From Lysobacter soyae (lineage in GTDB: Bacteria > Pseudomonadota > Gammaproteobacteria > Xanthomonadales > Xanthomonadaceae): 64,000 nucleotides of DNA. This document shows, piece by piece, positions 18,231 to 27,821 of this stretch (positions are counted from its first letter, which is position 1; the number at the start of each line of letters is the position of its first letter). Below the pieces are notes generated by a model. The model worked only from the letters and a program-made list of their open reading frames with translations. It made no database searches and had not been told where the DNA came from. The DNA lies in the NCBI RefSeq assembly GCF_019551435.1, contig NZ_CP080544.1:744001-808000 (forward strand). The letters are read 5' to 3'. Made by a program: the position numbers and the translations under genes.

Positions 18231-19430
18231 ATGCCTGATTTTTCCAGTCGTATGGATCGTGCCAAACCCAGCGCCATCATGGCGGTCGCGGAGAAGGCCA
18301 AAGCCCTGAAAGCGGCAGGGAAGGACATCATCAGCTTCTCCATCGGGGTGCCGAATTTTCTGCCCGGCGAGCATGTCTACGCCGCAGCGCGCGATGCGCT
18401 GGCGCACGATTCGGGGCAATACGGCAGCAATCGCGGTGCACCGGCACTGGTCGACGCCTTCCTGAAGCACATTGAAGCCATCGGTCTGACCGGCTACAGC
18501 GCGAAGAACATCGCCACCGGTGTCGGCGCCAAGCATGTCATCTACAACTTGTGCGAAGCCCTGCTGGATGAAGGCGACACCATCGCGTTCCCGACCCCAT
18601 ACTGGACCAGCTACGTCGATATCGCGGAAATCGTCAACGCGAAAATCGAATTATTGCCCTGTCCCGCGTCACAGCACTACAAGATGACGCCGGAACAACT
18701 CGATGCCACCTTGGCCAAGAAGCCGCGCGTGTTCCTGTTCAACAATCCGTCGAATCCGACGGGCATGGTGTACAGCAAGGAAGAAATCTCTGCGTTGGCC
18801 GATGTGATCGCCAAGTATCCGGACACCTGGATCATCACCGATGACATCTACAACCGCATGATTTTCGACGGCGCCGGCTACCACAATTTCGTGCATGCCC
18901 GTCCCGAATTGAAGGATCGCGTCATTTTCATCGACTCGTTGTCGAAGACCTACGGCATGCCGGGTTGGCGCGTGGGCTTCATGGCCGGGCCCGAATCCGT
19001 GGCCAATGCCGTCACCACCATGAACTCCAATCACATCACCAACCTGCCGGAAATCACCACGGCTGCGGCAATCGCTGCCTTGACCGGTCCACAAGATGTG
19101 CCGAATGCAAAAGTGCGTGAGTTCCAAGACAAGCGCGATCAAGTCATGGCGGTACTCGATTCGATTCCGGGCGTGGTCTGCCCGAAGCCGGACGGCGCCT
19201 TCTACGTGTTCCCCGACATCAGTGCCTATTTCGGCAAGTCGCACGACGGCAAAGTCGTGAACAACGACATCGAATTTTGCAATGCCTTGCTCGAGTCGAA
19301 AGGCGTGGCCTGCGTCCCGGGTTCCGCGTTCGGCGAGCCGAATGCATTGCGTATCAGTTACACCTGCCCGACGCCGCAGTTGGCCCCGGGTATGGAACGC
19401 ATCAAAGCGTTCTTCGCAGAAATGCAGTGA
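18231..19430 (+). CDS. Class I/II pyridoxal phosphate aminotransferase (aspartate aminotransferase type)
   Basis: The 399-residue fold-type I enzyme transfers amino groups, probably aspartate/2-oxoglutarate. Visible motifs are the PLP-ring region PTPYWTSY, FNNPSNPTG, the D-x-Y of DDIYNRM, the Schiff-base Lys239 in SLSKTYGMPGWRVG, and the carboxylate-binding Arg in ALRISYT. This is the Ib subgroup of aspartate aminotransferases (AspB/AatA type). ATG 18231 (MPDFSSRM) is preferred over TTG 18216. The proximity of mdh suggests a malate-aspartate link, but there is no overlap. Confidence 0.9.
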   Translation: MPDFSSRMDRAKPSAIMAVAEKAKALKAAGKDIISFSIGVPNFLPGEHVYAAARDALAHDSGQYGSNRGAPALVDAFLKHIEAIGLTGYSAKNIATGVGAKHVIYNLCEALLDEGDTIAFPTPYWTSYVDIAEIVNAKIELLPCPASQHYKMTPEQLDATLAKKPRVFLFNNPSNPTGMVYSKEEISALADVIAKYPDTWIITDDIYNRMIFDGAGYHNFVHARPELKDRVIFIDSLSKTYGMPGWRVGFMAGPESVANAVTTMNSNHITNLPEITTAAAIAALTGPQDVPNAKVREFQDKRDQVMAVLDSIPGVVCPKPDGAFYVFPDISAYFGKSHDGKVVNNDIEFCNALLESKGVACVPGSAFGEPNALRISYTCPTPQLAPGMERIKAFFAEMQ

Positions 19431-19463
19431 TCCACACCCACCAAACATTTTCGGAGTGATTCC

Positions 19464-20447
19464 ATGAAACAACCTGTTCGCGTCGCCGTTACCGGCGCAG
19501 CTGGCCAAATCGGCTATGCACTTTTGTTCCGCATCGCCTCCGGCGAAATGCTCGGAAAAGACCAGCCGGTCATCTTGCAAATGCTCGAATTGCCGATGGA
19601 AAAAGCACAGGCCGCATTGCGCGGCGTGATGATGGAACTTGAAGATTGCGCGTTCCCGCTGTTGGCCGGCATGGTCGGCACCGACGATCCGGAAGTCGCC
19701 TTCAAGGACGCCGATTACGCATTGTTGGTCGGCGCCATGCCGCGCGGTCCGGGAATGGAGCGCAAGGATCTGTTGTTGAAGAATGCCGAAATCTTCACCG
19801 TTCAAGGCAAGGCGCTCAATAAAGTCGCGAGCCGCAATGTGAAGGTGTTGGTGGTCGGTAATCCCGCCAACACCAACGCCTATATCGCCATGAAATCGGC
19901 GCCGGATCTGCCGGCCAAGAACTTCACCGCGATGCTGCGTCTCGATCACAACCGCGCCTTGTCGCAGTTGGCCAACAAGGCGGGTGTCGCCGTTGCCGAT
20001 ATCAAGAAGCTGGTCGTTTGGGGCAACCACAGCCCGACCATGTACCCGGATTACCGTTTTGCCACCGTGGACGGTGCCTCATTGAAGGACAAAATCAACG
20101 ACGCCGACTGGAACGCAAACAACTTCATTCCGACCGTCGGCAAGCGTGGTGCCGCCATCATCGAAGCACGCGGCTTGTCGTCTGCGGCGTCGGCCGCCAA
20201 CGCCGCCATTGACCACATGCACGATTGGGCCCTGGGCACGGATGGCGAATGGGTCACCATGGGTGTGCCGAGCGATGGTAGCTACGGTGTGCCGGAAGGC
20301 GTGATTTACGGCGTTCCGGTGACTTGCGCCAACGGCGAATACACGGTCATCAAAGACCTGCCGATCGACGACTTCAGCCGCACCGCCATGGACAAAACCT
20401 TGGCAGAGTTGGAAGAAGAGCGCGCCGGCGTTTCGCACTTGTTGTAA
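19464..20447 (+). CDS. mdh: Malate dehydrogenase
   Basis: NAD-dependent malate to oxaloacetate oxidation in the TCA cycle. The 327-residue product is of the cytosolic/beta- and gammaproteobacterial type: [14 protein letters not shown] (dinucleotide binding, residues 10-23), [13 protein letters not shown] (substrate loop), [17 protein letters not shown] with the catalytic Asp, and [11 protein letters not shown] with the catalytic His. GGAG precedes the ATG. A strong terminator follows. Confidence 0.97.
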   Translation: MKQPVRVAVTGAAGQIGYALLFRIASGEMLGKDQPVILQMLELPMEKAQAALRGVMMELEDCAFPLLAGMVGTDDPEVAFKDADYALLVGAMPRGPGMERKDLLLKNAEIFTVQGKALNKVASRNVKVLVVGNPANTNAYIAMKSAPDLPAKNFTAMLRLDHNRALSQLANKAGVAVADIKKLVVWGNHSPTMYPDYRFATVDGASLKDKINDADWNANNFIPTVGKRGAAIIEARGLSSAASAANAAIDHMHDWALGTDGEWVTMGVPSDGSYGVPEGVIYGVPVTCANGEYTVIKDLPIDDFSRTAMDKTLAELEEERAGVSHLL

Positions 20448-20482
20448 TCGGGCGTCCGTCCGGACGACTTTGATTGCGACGC

Positions 20483-20510
20483 AAAAAGGGAGGCTCAGGC
20501 CTCCCTTTTT
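20483..20510 (+). terminator. Rho-independent terminator after mdh
   Basis: A 12-bp stem, AAAAAGGGAGGC (20483-20494) with GCCTCCCTTTTT (20499-20510), closes on a TCAG loop and ends in five T. It lies 35 bases after mdh and 10 bases before rluA. Confidence 0.9.
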
Positions 20511-20519
20511 CTCTGCAAA

Positions 20520-21128
20520 ATGACCATTCCTCATCACATCGACGATGACCTGCTCGTGGTCTCAAAGCCCGCAGGGCTTCTGTCGGTGCCGGGTCGCGGT
20601 GAAGACAAGCAAGACTGCCTCGTCGCACGCCTGCAACAGCAATGGCCGGACGCGTTGACCGTGCATCGGCTGGACCAAGTCACGAGCGGGCTGATGGTCT
20701 TTGCACGCAACGCCCGCGCGCACCGCGCGCTGAGCGACGCGTTTGCCGCGCGGGAAGTCGACAAGGTCTACGAAGCCATCGTGCAGGGTGAGCTTAAGGC
20801 TGATTCCGGCGTCATCGATTTGCCTTTGATTTGCGATTGGCCGAATCGCCCGAAGCAAATCATCGACCACGCGATCGGAAAAGCGGCGTGTACCCGCTGG
20901 TCGGTGATGACAAAATCTGCCGGACAAACGCGCGTTGCGTTGGTGCCGGTCACAGGGCGCACGCACCAGCTGCGTGTGCATTTGCAAGCACTGGGTCACC
21001 CCATCGTGGGCGACGTGTTTTACGGTGCCGACGCGGCGTCACGCGTCATGCTCCACGCGCGCCATCTGGCATTCCGGCATCCGGTTTCGGGCATGGCGCT
21101 CGTTTTTGACGATCCGCCGCCCTTCTGA
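20520..21128 (+). CDS. rluA: RNA pseudouridine synthase RluA
   Basis: Converts uridine to pseudouridine; E. coli RluA acts on 23S rRNA U746 and on tRNA U32. The 202-residue product matches RluA closely in GLLSVPGR, catalytic VHRLD52QVTSG, and the diagnostic DLPLICDWPNRPKQ, then GRTHQLRVHLQALGHPI. ATG 20520 starts only 10 bases after the mdh terminator and no obvious ribosome site is seen, so the start is a little uncertain. Confidence 0.93.
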   Translation: MTIPHHIDDDLLVVSKPAGLLSVPGRGEDKQDCLVARLQQQWPDALTVHRLDQVTSGLMVFARNARAHRALSDAFAAREVDKVYEAIVQGELKADSGVIDLPLICDWPNRPKQIIDHAIGKAACTRWSVMTKSAGQTRVALVPVTGRTHQLRVHLQALGHPIVGDVFYGADAASRVMLHARHLAFRHPVSGMALVFDDPPPF

Positions 21129-21182
21129 AACACGTCAGGGCAGCCGACAGCGTAAAATCAACGTTTCACTTGGAGCCGTTCC

Positions 21183-22073
21183 ATGTCCCAAGCTTCTGCA
21201 GGCGCACGATTCCGCGCCGCGCTTTCACAAGAGACCCCCTTGCAGGTGATGGGCGCCATCACCGCCTACGCCGGCTTGATGGCCAAACGCACCGGTTATC
21301 GCGCGCTCTATCTGTCAGGCGGCGGTGTGGCGGCCAACTCGCTCGGCATGCCGGATCTTGGCATCAGCACGATGGAAGACGTCCTCACTGACGCGCGACG
21401 CATCGTCGACGCCACCGGCATGCCTTTGATGGTGGACATTGATACCGGTTGGGGAGGGGCGTTCAACATCGCACGCACCATCCGCAATTTTGAGCGCGTG
21501 GGCGTCGCCGCCGTACACATGGAAGATCAGGTCGGTCAAAAACGCTGTGGCCATCGCCCCGGCAAAGAAGTGGTTTCGACCGCGGAAATGGTCGATCGCG
21601 TCAAAGCTGCGGTAGATGCGAAGACCGACAAAGACTTCGTCTTGATGGCACGCACCGATGCCGCTGCGGTCGAAGGCATCGATAGTGCCATCGAGCGCGC
21701 CGTGGCCTATGTGGAGGCCGGCGCTGACATGATCTTTCCAGAAGCCATGAAAACGCTTGAGGACTACCGCAAGTTCAAGGATGCGGTGAAAGTGCCGATT
21801 CTTGCGAACCTCACCGAGTTCGGCTCGACACCGTTTTTCACCACGGACGAATTGCGCAGCGCGGGTGTGGACATCGCGTTGTATTGCTGCGGTGCCTACC
21901 GCGCAATGAACAAGGCTGCGCTGGGGTTCTACGAAACCGTGCGTCGAGAAGGCACCCAGCGCAATACGATCGATCAATTGCAAACCCGCGCCGAGTTGTA
22001 CGACTTTCTCGGCTACCACGCTTACGAAGACAAGCTCGACGCGCTGTTTGCGGGTCAGGAATCCAAGGAGTAA
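21183..22073 (+). CDS. prpB: 2-methylisocitrate lyase
   Basis: Cleaves 2-methylisocitrate to pyruvate and succinate in the methylcitrate cycle for propionyl-CoA. The 296-residue product has the isocitrate lyase superfamily motif QK120RC122GHRPGKE with the catalytic Cys, [11 protein letters not shown], and [13 protein letters not shown] typical of PrpB. GGAG (21171-21174) precedes ATG 21183. Three bases separate it from prpC. A -10-like TAAAAT lies at 21153-21158. Confidence 0.95.
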   Translation: MSQASAGARFRAALSQETPLQVMGAITAYAGLMAKRTGYRALYLSGGGVAANSLGMPDLGISTMEDVLTDARRIVDATGMPLMVDIDTGWGGAFNIARTIRNFERVGVAAVHMEDQVGQKRCGHRPGKEVVSTAEMVDRVKAAVDAKTDKDFVLMARTDAAAVEGIDSAIERAVAYVEAGADMIFPEAMKTLEDYRKFKDAVKVPILANLTEFGSTPFFTTDELRSAGVDIALYCCGAYRAMNKAALGFYETVRREGTQRNTIDQLQTRAELYDFLGYHAYEDKLDALFAGQESKE

Positions 22074-22076
22074 CCC

Positions 22077-23228
22077 ATGACGAATACCGATACCAACGCA
22101 CCGAAGGTCAAGAAATCCGTCGCGCTTTCCGGGACGGCGGCAGGCAACACCGCCTTGTGTACCGTCGGTCGCAGCGGCAATGATTTGCACTATCGCGGCT
22201 ATGACATCAAAGATCTGGCGACGAAGTCGAGCTTTGAGGAAGTCGCCCACTTGTTGGTGCACGGCACGCTGCCGACGGCCTCGCAGTTGAAGTACTACCG
22301 GACCAAGCTCAAGCGTCTGCGCGGCTTGCCGGCGGTGGTGACCGATGCGCTGGAACTCGTTCCGGCAAATGCCCATCCGATGGATGTGTTGCGCACCGGT
22401 TGCTCAGTGTTGGGTACCGTGTTGCCCGAACGCGAAACCCATCCCGCGTCCGAAGCGCGTGACATCGCCGATCGTTTGATGGCGAGCTTCGGTTCGATGT
22501 TGCTGTACTGGTGGCATTTCACCCGCAACAGCCGTCGCATTGACGTGGAAACCGACGACGAAACGATCGCCGGACATTTCCTGCATCTCTTGCATGGTCA
22601 CGCGCCGACGGCACTGGAAGCGGATTCCCTGGACAAGTCGCTCATTTTGTACGCGGAGCACGAGTTCAATGCATCGACCTTCACCGGTCGCGTCATTGCC
22701 GGCACGGGCAGCGACATGTATTCCTGCATTACCGGCGCGATCGGCGCCTTGCGCGGCCCCAAACACGGGGGTGCCAACGAAGTGGCGATGGACATCATCA
22801 GCCGTTACGACACGGCCGATGAGGCCGAGGCCGATATCAAGGCACGGATGGAACGCAAAGAAATCGTCATCGGATTCGGCCACCCGGTCTATACCGTCGG
22901 CGATCCGCGCAATCCGATCATCAAGGAAATTTCGCGTGCCTTGTGCAAGGCGGGTGGCAATCAAACGCTGTTTGACGTCTCCGAACGCATCGAAAATCTG
23001 ATGATGGATACCAAGAAGATGTTCCCGAATCTGGATTGGTATTCCGCAAGCGCGTACCACATGATGGGCATTCCGACGCCGATGTTCACGCCCTTGTTCG
23101 TGATCGCCCGTACTTCCGGCTGGAGTGCGCACGTGATCGAACAGCGCGAAGACGGCAAGATTATCCGTCCGAGTGCGAATTACACGGGTCCGGAAGATCG
23201 CGACTATGTGGACATCAGCAAGCGCTGA
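22077..23228 (+). CDS. prpC: 2-methylcitrate synthase
   Basis: Condenses propionyl-CoA with oxaloacetate. The 383-residue product is a short-form citrate synthase relative: [12 protein letters not shown] near residue 41, catalytic His in [26 protein letters not shown], and C-terminal Asp region with [14 protein letters not shown]. Pairing with prpB settles methylcitrate over citrate synthase. No prpD/acnD/prpF or prpR lies in this window; the operon ends in a terminator. Confidence 0.94.
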   Translation: MTNTDTNAPKVKKSVALSGTAAGNTALCTVGRSGNDLHYRGYDIKDLATKSSFEEVAHLLVHGTLPTASQLKYYRTKLKRLRGLPAVVTDALELVPANAHPMDVLRTGCSVLGTVLPERETHPASEARDIADRLMASFGSMLLYWWHFTRNSRRIDVETDDETIAGHFLHLLHGHAPTALEADSLDKSLILYAEHEFNASTFTGRVIAGTGSDMYSCITGAIGALRGPKHGGANEVAMDIISRYDTADEAEADIKARMERKEIVIGFGHPVYTVGDPRNPIIKEISRALCKAGGNQTLFDVSERIENLMMDTKKMFPNLDWYSASAYHMMGIPTPMFTPLFVIARTSGWSAHVIEQREDGKIIRPSANYTGPEDRDYVDISKR

Positions 23229-23239
23229 TCGTTGCAAAG

Positions 23240-23265
23240 AAAGCCGGGGAAACCCGGCTTTTTTT
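23240..23265 (+). terminator. Terminator between prpC and chrA
   Basis: AAGCCGGG (23241-23248) pairs with CCCGGCTT (23253-23260) around a GAAA tetraloop and runs into T23261-23265. On the reverse strand the stem is followed by TTCTTTG, so it could also serve the convergent chrA transcript. Confidence 0.9.
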
Positions 23266-23276
23266 ATTCCACGGTT

Positions 23277-24494
23277 TTAAGACCACGCGGCCGCCGAAGC
23301 GTAAACCAAGCAGGCGCCGACAATCCAAATCGCCGGCACGCGATAGCCCAGCATCGCAACACAGGCAATCACGGCGAACATACCGTCCCAAAGCGAATGC
23401 AGCCCCTGCGTGCATACCGGCGTGACAAACGCGGCGGCCAACACACCCACGACGGCCGCGTTGATGCCGGCCATGGCGTGCACCGCGCGCGGGTGGTTCG
23501 CAACGCGTGCCCAGACCGGCAAGGTGGCCATCAGCAACAAGAATCCGGGCAGGAAGATCGCCAATACCGCCACGAGTCCACCGAGCCAAGGCTGTCCAAC
23601 GTTCGCCTCGGCGCCCAAAAATGCCGCCAATGAAAACATCGGACCCGGCATCGCCTGTGCTGCGCCATAGCCGGCGAGAAAGGTTTGCGGTGTGAGCCAA
23701 CCCGTGTCGACGGTTGCGCTTTGCAACAGCGGCAAGACCACATGACCGCCACCAAAGACCAGTGCGCCGGCTTGATAAAAAGCGGCTGCGATGCCCGTTG
23801 AGGTCGGCAAGGCGTGTCGCCCCAAGTACAACGCAGTACCGAGGCCGATCAAGTAGAGCAGCATGAAGACCGGCGCCCAGCGCGCACCAAAACGCAGCGG
23901 AATCGCCGAGCTTGCTTTGGGTGCCACGTGCCGGCAAAAAACGCGACCGGCCATCGCACCGAACACAATGGTCAGCAATTGCATCCAAGCGCTTTGCGTT
24001 GCCAGGATGGCAAGCGCGGCACAGACAGCAATGACGGCACGCGGTATGTCCGGCGTGAGTTGGCGCGCCATGCCGATCAGACCATGCGCCACGACCACGA
24101 CGGCGACCAGTTTGAGCCCGTGAATGAGTGCCGCGGCAACGGCCGTGTCCAAATGCGGTAGGGCGGCGACCATGCCGAACATCAGCAACACCGAGGGCAA
24201 AGTAAAGGCGACGAAGGCTGCGATCGCGCCGAGTGAGCCGCCGCGCATCAGTCCCAGCGAAAATCCCAATTGGCTGCTTGCGGGGCCAGGCAAGAATTGG
24301 CAGAGCGCCAGTACTTGCGCAAACGTCGGTTCATCCAGCCATCGACGCCGGACGACGAATTCGTTGTGCATGTAGCCCACGTGCGCAATCGGGCCGCCGA
24401 ACGCGGACAAGCCCAATTTCAAGAAGGCCAGAAAAATTTCCGGTACCGAACTTGGCGCACCCGGCGCTCCCTCGAACACGCGTTGGTCGGACAT
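23277..24494 (-). CDS. chrA: Chromate transporter ChrA
   Basis: A 405-residue CHR-family membrane protein that exports chromate by analogy with ChrA. It has the two homologous halves of long-chain CHR proteins: half one with LSAFGGPIAHVGYMH and CQFLPGPASSQ, half two with FGGGHVVLPLL and AQAMPGPMFSLA. About ten helices are visible. It is last in the cnoX-DUF4442-DUF502-sugar dehydrogenase-chrA operon, 14 bases after its neighbour. Confidence 0.9.
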   Translation of the reverse strand: MSDQRVFEGAPGAPSSVPEIFLAFLKLGLSAFGGPIAHVGYMHNEFVVRRRWLDEPTFAQVLALCQFLPGPASSQLGFSLGLMRGGSLGAIAAFVAFTLPSVLLMFGMVAALPHLDTAVAAALIHGLKLVAVVVVAHGLIGMARQLTPDIPRAVIAVCAALAILATQSAWMQLLTIVFGAMAGRVFCRHVAPKASSAIPLRFGARWAPVFMLLYLIGLGTALYLGRHALPTSTGIAAAFYQAGALVFGGGHVVLPLLQSATVDTGWLTPQTFLAGYGAAQAMPGPMFSLAAFLGAEANVGQPWLGGLVAVLAIFLPGFLLLMATLPVWARVANHPRAVHAMAGINAAVVGVLAAAFVTPVCTQGLHSLWDGMFAVIACVAMLGYRVPAIWIVGACLVYASAAAWS

Positions 24495-24508
24495 CGGTGA
24501 GGCTGCGC

Positions 24509-25705
24509 TTATTCGGGATGGACGTAATAAACCACGCCGTATTTGTCATCCGTGAACAGGAATGCGTCATTGCCGGTTCTCAGAATGCCGCAGGGTCGGC
24601 CGGATACTTTTCCGGCGCTGAGGAATCCGGTCATGAAGTCACCGAGCGGTTTGCCGCTGGCGGACATGCGGACAATTTTGTAGCCGTGCCCGAGTTTCGT
24701 GCTGCCCGAACCATGCAGCGCGACCAGATATTCATCCGCCAACTGCGCATTATTGGCGGCGCCGAAAAAATCGAATCCGAGCGCTGAAGCATGGGCGTCG
24801 AATCGTCCCATCGGCGCCGGGACATTCTTGCAGGCTTCCTTGCGCGGATATTTCGGATCGGCCTTGATGGCAGCACCGGCGACATAGCAATGCGGCCAGC
24901 CGTAGTCCTTGCCGCGGCTCAAGGCGTAAAAGGATTCGTTCGGCAGGTTCGGTCCGAGGTGATCGACGCCCTGATTGGTCGCCATCAACCGATCGCCGGC
25001 AAACTGCATCCAGACCGCATTGCGCAGACCGCGTGCGAAAACGTTCGAGCCACTGCCATCGGGATTCATTTCGAGCACCACGGCGCGCTTGTCCATTTCT
25101 GCCGGATCTTCGATGCAAGCGTTACAGCTGCTGCCGATGGCCACGTAGAGTTTGCCGTTGGGACCGGCAACGACGGTTCGTGTCAGATGCCAGCCGCCAT
25201 TTGCGGCGCTCATGCCTTTGTCGGGGAAACGGGCCACCACTTGGGCGGCGCCGGTCGGCCGGGTTTCACCCGCCACATAGGCATAACGCAGCAGCACGTC
25301 GGTCAGCGCGACATAAATCCATTGTTTGCCCGCAGCGTCTTTCATGAAAGCGACGCTGTTCGGGTTGCGCAGACCGCTGGCCCACGGGGTGACGCGCTTG
25401 ACGCGACCGGTCTTCGGATCGAAGCCGTCCAAAATGTAAATCGCGCCGCGCGAATTGTCGGCGAGGTTGTACATGCTGGTGAGGAAGATGCGGTTGTCCG
25501 GGCTGCGCGCAAAAAATCTCGGACGCTTGAATCCATCCGCCACCACCGAGAACGTATAACCTTTCGGCAGGTTGAGTGTCATCGTCCGGCCATCGGCCAA
25601 CTTCAATGTCTTGGCAAACAAGGGCGCGCTGGCATTTGCCGCGGCGGCCGCTGTTGCGAAGCTGACGGTGAGAGCGATGAACGCAAGCCGCAACAGGTTT
25701 TTCAT
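24509..25705 (-). CDS. Exported PQQ-dependent sugar dehydrogenase (sorbosone dehydrogenase-like)
   Basis: The 398-residue product has a signal peptide with cleavage near AAAAANASA and a six-bladed propeller related to soluble glucose/sorbosone dehydrogenases: FKRPRFFARSPDN, GLRNPNSVAF, GGWHLTRTV, ARGLRNAVWM and GKDYGWPHCYV. It is expected to oxidise a sugar in the periplasm with PQQ, but the substrate and PQQ ligands are not certain. SCNACIEDP gives a Cys pair that could be a disulfide. It starts 4 bases after the DUF502 gene in the operon. Confidence 0.8.
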   Translation of the reverse strand: MKNLLRLAFIALTVSFATAAAAANASAPLFAKTLKLADGRTMTLNLPKGYTFSVVADGFKRPRFFARSPDNRIFLTSMYNLADNSRGAIYILDGFDPKTGRVKRVTPWASGLRNPNSVAFMKDAAGKQWIYVALTDVLLRYAYVAGETRPTGAAQVVARFPDKGMSAANGGWHLTRTVVAGPNGKLYVAIGSSCNACIEDPAEMDKRAVVLEMNPDGSGSNVFARGLRNAVWMQFAGDRLMATNQGVDHLGPNLPNESFYALSRGKDYGWPHCYVAGAAIKADPKYPRKEACKNVPAPMGRFDAHASALGFDFFGAANNAQLADEYLVALHGSGSTKLGHGYKIVRMSASGKPLGDFMTGFLSAGKVSGRPCGILRTGNDAFLFTDDKYGVVYYVHPE

Positions 25706-25709
25706 GAGA

Positions 25710-26375
25710 TCAGCTCAAAGGTGGGTTGGAGCGCGGCAAATGATTTGAAGGTGCCACGGCGCCGCCGGAAATGATGAAACTCATGGCTTGATCCACCGTC
25801 CAATCGGTGGGGATCAGATCTTCGATCGGGACGATTTCCAAATAACCGCCGGTCGGGTTGGGCGTGGTCGGCACATAGACGGCCGCCATCTCGCGACCCG
25901 TACCTTCTTCTTTCAATACCCGGGTGACGAATCCGACCGTCCGCATGCCTTTGGCCGGAAACTCGATGAGTACAACGCGCTGCGTACCGTCAGGCGAAGT
26001 CTGCAAAATATCGAGCAATTTTCGCGCGCCGGAATAGACCGAATTCGCCAGCGGTACCCGTTGGATGAACCTATCGAAGGCAAGCAAAATGCGCTGCCCG
26101 ACCATGCGTCCGGCAAACGCACCGACCAGCAAAATCACGGCGATCGTGCCGATCAATGCCAGGAAACCCCGGGCGGTCTCACTGGTGATCCAAGCCATTG
26201 CCGGATTGCCGGCGGCAATCTCCGCGAGTGCGGGCTCGACCCATGGCCGACTGATGTCGCTCAGCGTGACAAACACGAAGCGGACCACCACCCAAGTCAG
26301 CCAAATCGGCAGCAAGGTCAACAGGCCGGTCAAAAACAAGCGGCGAAGGGATCGGGATTGGGGTTCGGTCGACAT
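25710..26375 (-). CDS. DUF502 family membrane protein
   Basis: A 221-residue protein with two strong hydrophobic helices (FLTGLLTLLPIWLTWVVV near 14-31; FLALIGTIAVILLVGAFAG near 70-88) and the DUF502 signature VYSGARKLLD, with PTTPNPTGGYLEIVP in the soluble C-terminal part. No enzymatic role is established. It overlaps nothing but is 4 and 9 bases from its operon neighbours. Confidence 0.88.
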   Translation of the reverse strand: MSTEPQSRSLRRLFLTGLLTLLPIWLTWVVVRFVFVTLSDISRPWVEPALAEIAAGNPAMAWITSETARGFLALIGTIAVILLVGAFAGRMVGQRILLAFDRFIQRVPLANSVYSGARKLLDILQTSPDGTQRVVLIEFPAKGMRTVGFVTRVLKEEGTGREMAAVYVPTTPNPTGGYLEIVPIEDLIPTDWTVDQAMSFIISGGAVAPSNHLPRSNPPLS

Positions 26376-26384
26376 GCGGCGATT

Positions 26385-26873
26385 CTACGCTGCGTCTGAT
26401 GACCGGTCTTCGGTCGTCCGGCGACTTTTTTTCAGTCGGACATAGATTTGCTTGCGAACCTTTGCCACCACCGTGCCATCGTCGGCCACCACATCGGTGT
26501 TAAACCAGCGCAAAACCTTTTCACCGCCAGCAGCGGCGGCGCGGAGTTCGTCAACGATTTCCGGTGTGACATCGAAAGTTGCCGAGACGTGACCGCGACC
26601 AGGCTTCTCGAAGGAGATCTCCGCGGCGCGATCCCAGACGATGTAGTCGCGCCCCAGTTGATGCAGGATCAACAACATCCAAAAGGGATCGGTCATCGAG
26701 AACAGACTGCCGCCGAATTGCGAGCCCACGTAGTTTCGATTCCACGGGCGCAGACGCAAAACGACGCGCGCATGGCGCCAATCGTTGCTGAGTTCGGTGA
26801 GCTTGATGCCGGAAAACAAAAAGGGCGGCCACAGGTTGATCCCGTGGCGAAACATGAAAGGGGTGACTTCCAT
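26385..26873 (-). CDS. DUF4442 (hotdog-fold thioesterase-like) protein
   Basis: A 162-residue protein with the DUF4442 hotdog features: HGINLWPPFLFSGI, the RNYVGSQFGGSLFSMTDPFWM helix region that holds the substrate tunnel in such folds, and a final KVRKQIYVR strand. The family is related to acyl-CoA thioesterases, but activity is unproven. It sits between cnoX (4-base gap) and DUF502 in the operon. Confidence 0.82.
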   Translation of the reverse strand: MEVTPFMFRHGINLWPPFLFSGIKLTELSNDWRHARVVLRLRPWNRNYVGSQFGGSLFSMTDPFWMLLILHQLGRDYIVWDRAAEISFEKPGRGHVSATFDVTPEIVDELRAAAAGGEKVLRWFNTDVVADDGTVVAKVRKQIYVRLKKSRRTTEDRSSDAA

Positions 26874-26877
26874 TGAA

Positions 26878-27750
26878 TCAGGACAGCAACAGTGCCGACA
26901 TTTGACGGCGGTAGCGGCTGACCAAATCGTCGTCGTCGATGATCCGGAATGCGTCGATCAAGGCCTTTCGCGGCAACCCGTCCTGATACGTCCGATCGCG
27001 TTTCAGCATTTCCAGCAGCTGTTTCAGACCCTCTTCCTGCTGCCCGCCCAGAAGGTGGTGCAAGGCCAACAAATGGCGTGCGGTCATGTCGCCGGCATCG
27101 GTGGCTACTGCCGCTTCGAGCACTTCGCGCGGCGGGGCGTTTTCAAGCTGGCGGGCGAAGTCGAGCTTGGCGTGGGCTTTGACTGCGCGGTCATCGGTGG
27201 CGAGATTGGCGGGCAGGGCGTCGATCATGGTGCGCGCTTCGTGCATGGCACCGGTTTCGAGCAGCGCCAGCGCGAGGTCGAGTGCGTGCCCGGGCTTGTC
27301 CGGCTCGGTCTCCATCAAATGCCGGAGGCGCACCACTTCCGCATGGGGATCCGGCTTTTCTTCCGTCGCACCTTCAACCACCGCGTCTTCGACCGCGGCC
27401 GCAAGCGGCTCGATGCCATGATGACTCAAGAATGAGCGCACTTGGTCTTCAGGTAGCGCACCTTGGAAGCCGTCCACCGGCTGCCCGTTGCGGAACAAAT
27501 AGACCGTGGGAATCGAGCGGATTTGAAACGCCGCGGCAATTTGCGGCTCGGCTTCGGTATCGACTTTCGCCAACACAAACGCACCGTTGTACTCGGCGGC
27601 CAATTTTTCAAGAATCGGTTTGAGGGTCTTGCACGGGCCGCACCATTCCGCCCAGAAATCAATGATGACCGGCATCTCCATCGATTTGTGGATGATTTCT
27701 TTCTCAAAGGCGTCTGTGGTGACGTCGACGCTGTAGGTGTCAGTGGTCAT
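26878..27750 (-). CDS. cnoX: Thioredoxin-TPR co-chaperone (CnoX/YbbN family)
   Basis: The 290-residue product has an N-terminal thioredoxin domain with a full WC37GPC40K active site and cis-Pro in SIPTVYLF, followed by a helical TPR region (about 120-290) as in E. coli CnoX, which protects substrates under oxidative stress and hands them to GroEL or DnaK. E. coli CnoX lacks the WCGPC site, so this one should be redox active, like alphaproteobacterial members. ATG 27750 (MTTDTYSVDV) is chosen over the longer frame. It leads the five-gene minus-strand operon. Confidence 0.88.
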   Translation of the reverse strand: MTTDTYSVDVTTDAFEKEIIHKSMEMPVIIDFWAEWCGPCKTLKPILEKLAAEYNGAFVLAKVDTEAEPQIAAAFQIRSIPTVYLFRNGQPVDGFQGALPEDQVRSFLSHHGIEPLAAAVEDAVVEGATEEKPDPHAEVVRLRHLMETEPDKPGHALDLALALLETGAMHEARTMIDALPANLATDDRAVKAHAKLDFARQLENAPPREVLEAAVATDAGDMTARHLLALHHLLGGQQEEGLKQLLEMLKRDRTYQDGLPRKALIDAFRIIDDDDLVSRYRRQMSALLLS

Positions 27751-27821
27751 GATTTGAATCCGTTGTGATGTGTGCAATGCTCCCATACACCCAGATAAGG
27801 GTGCGTGAGCGGAAATCAAGA

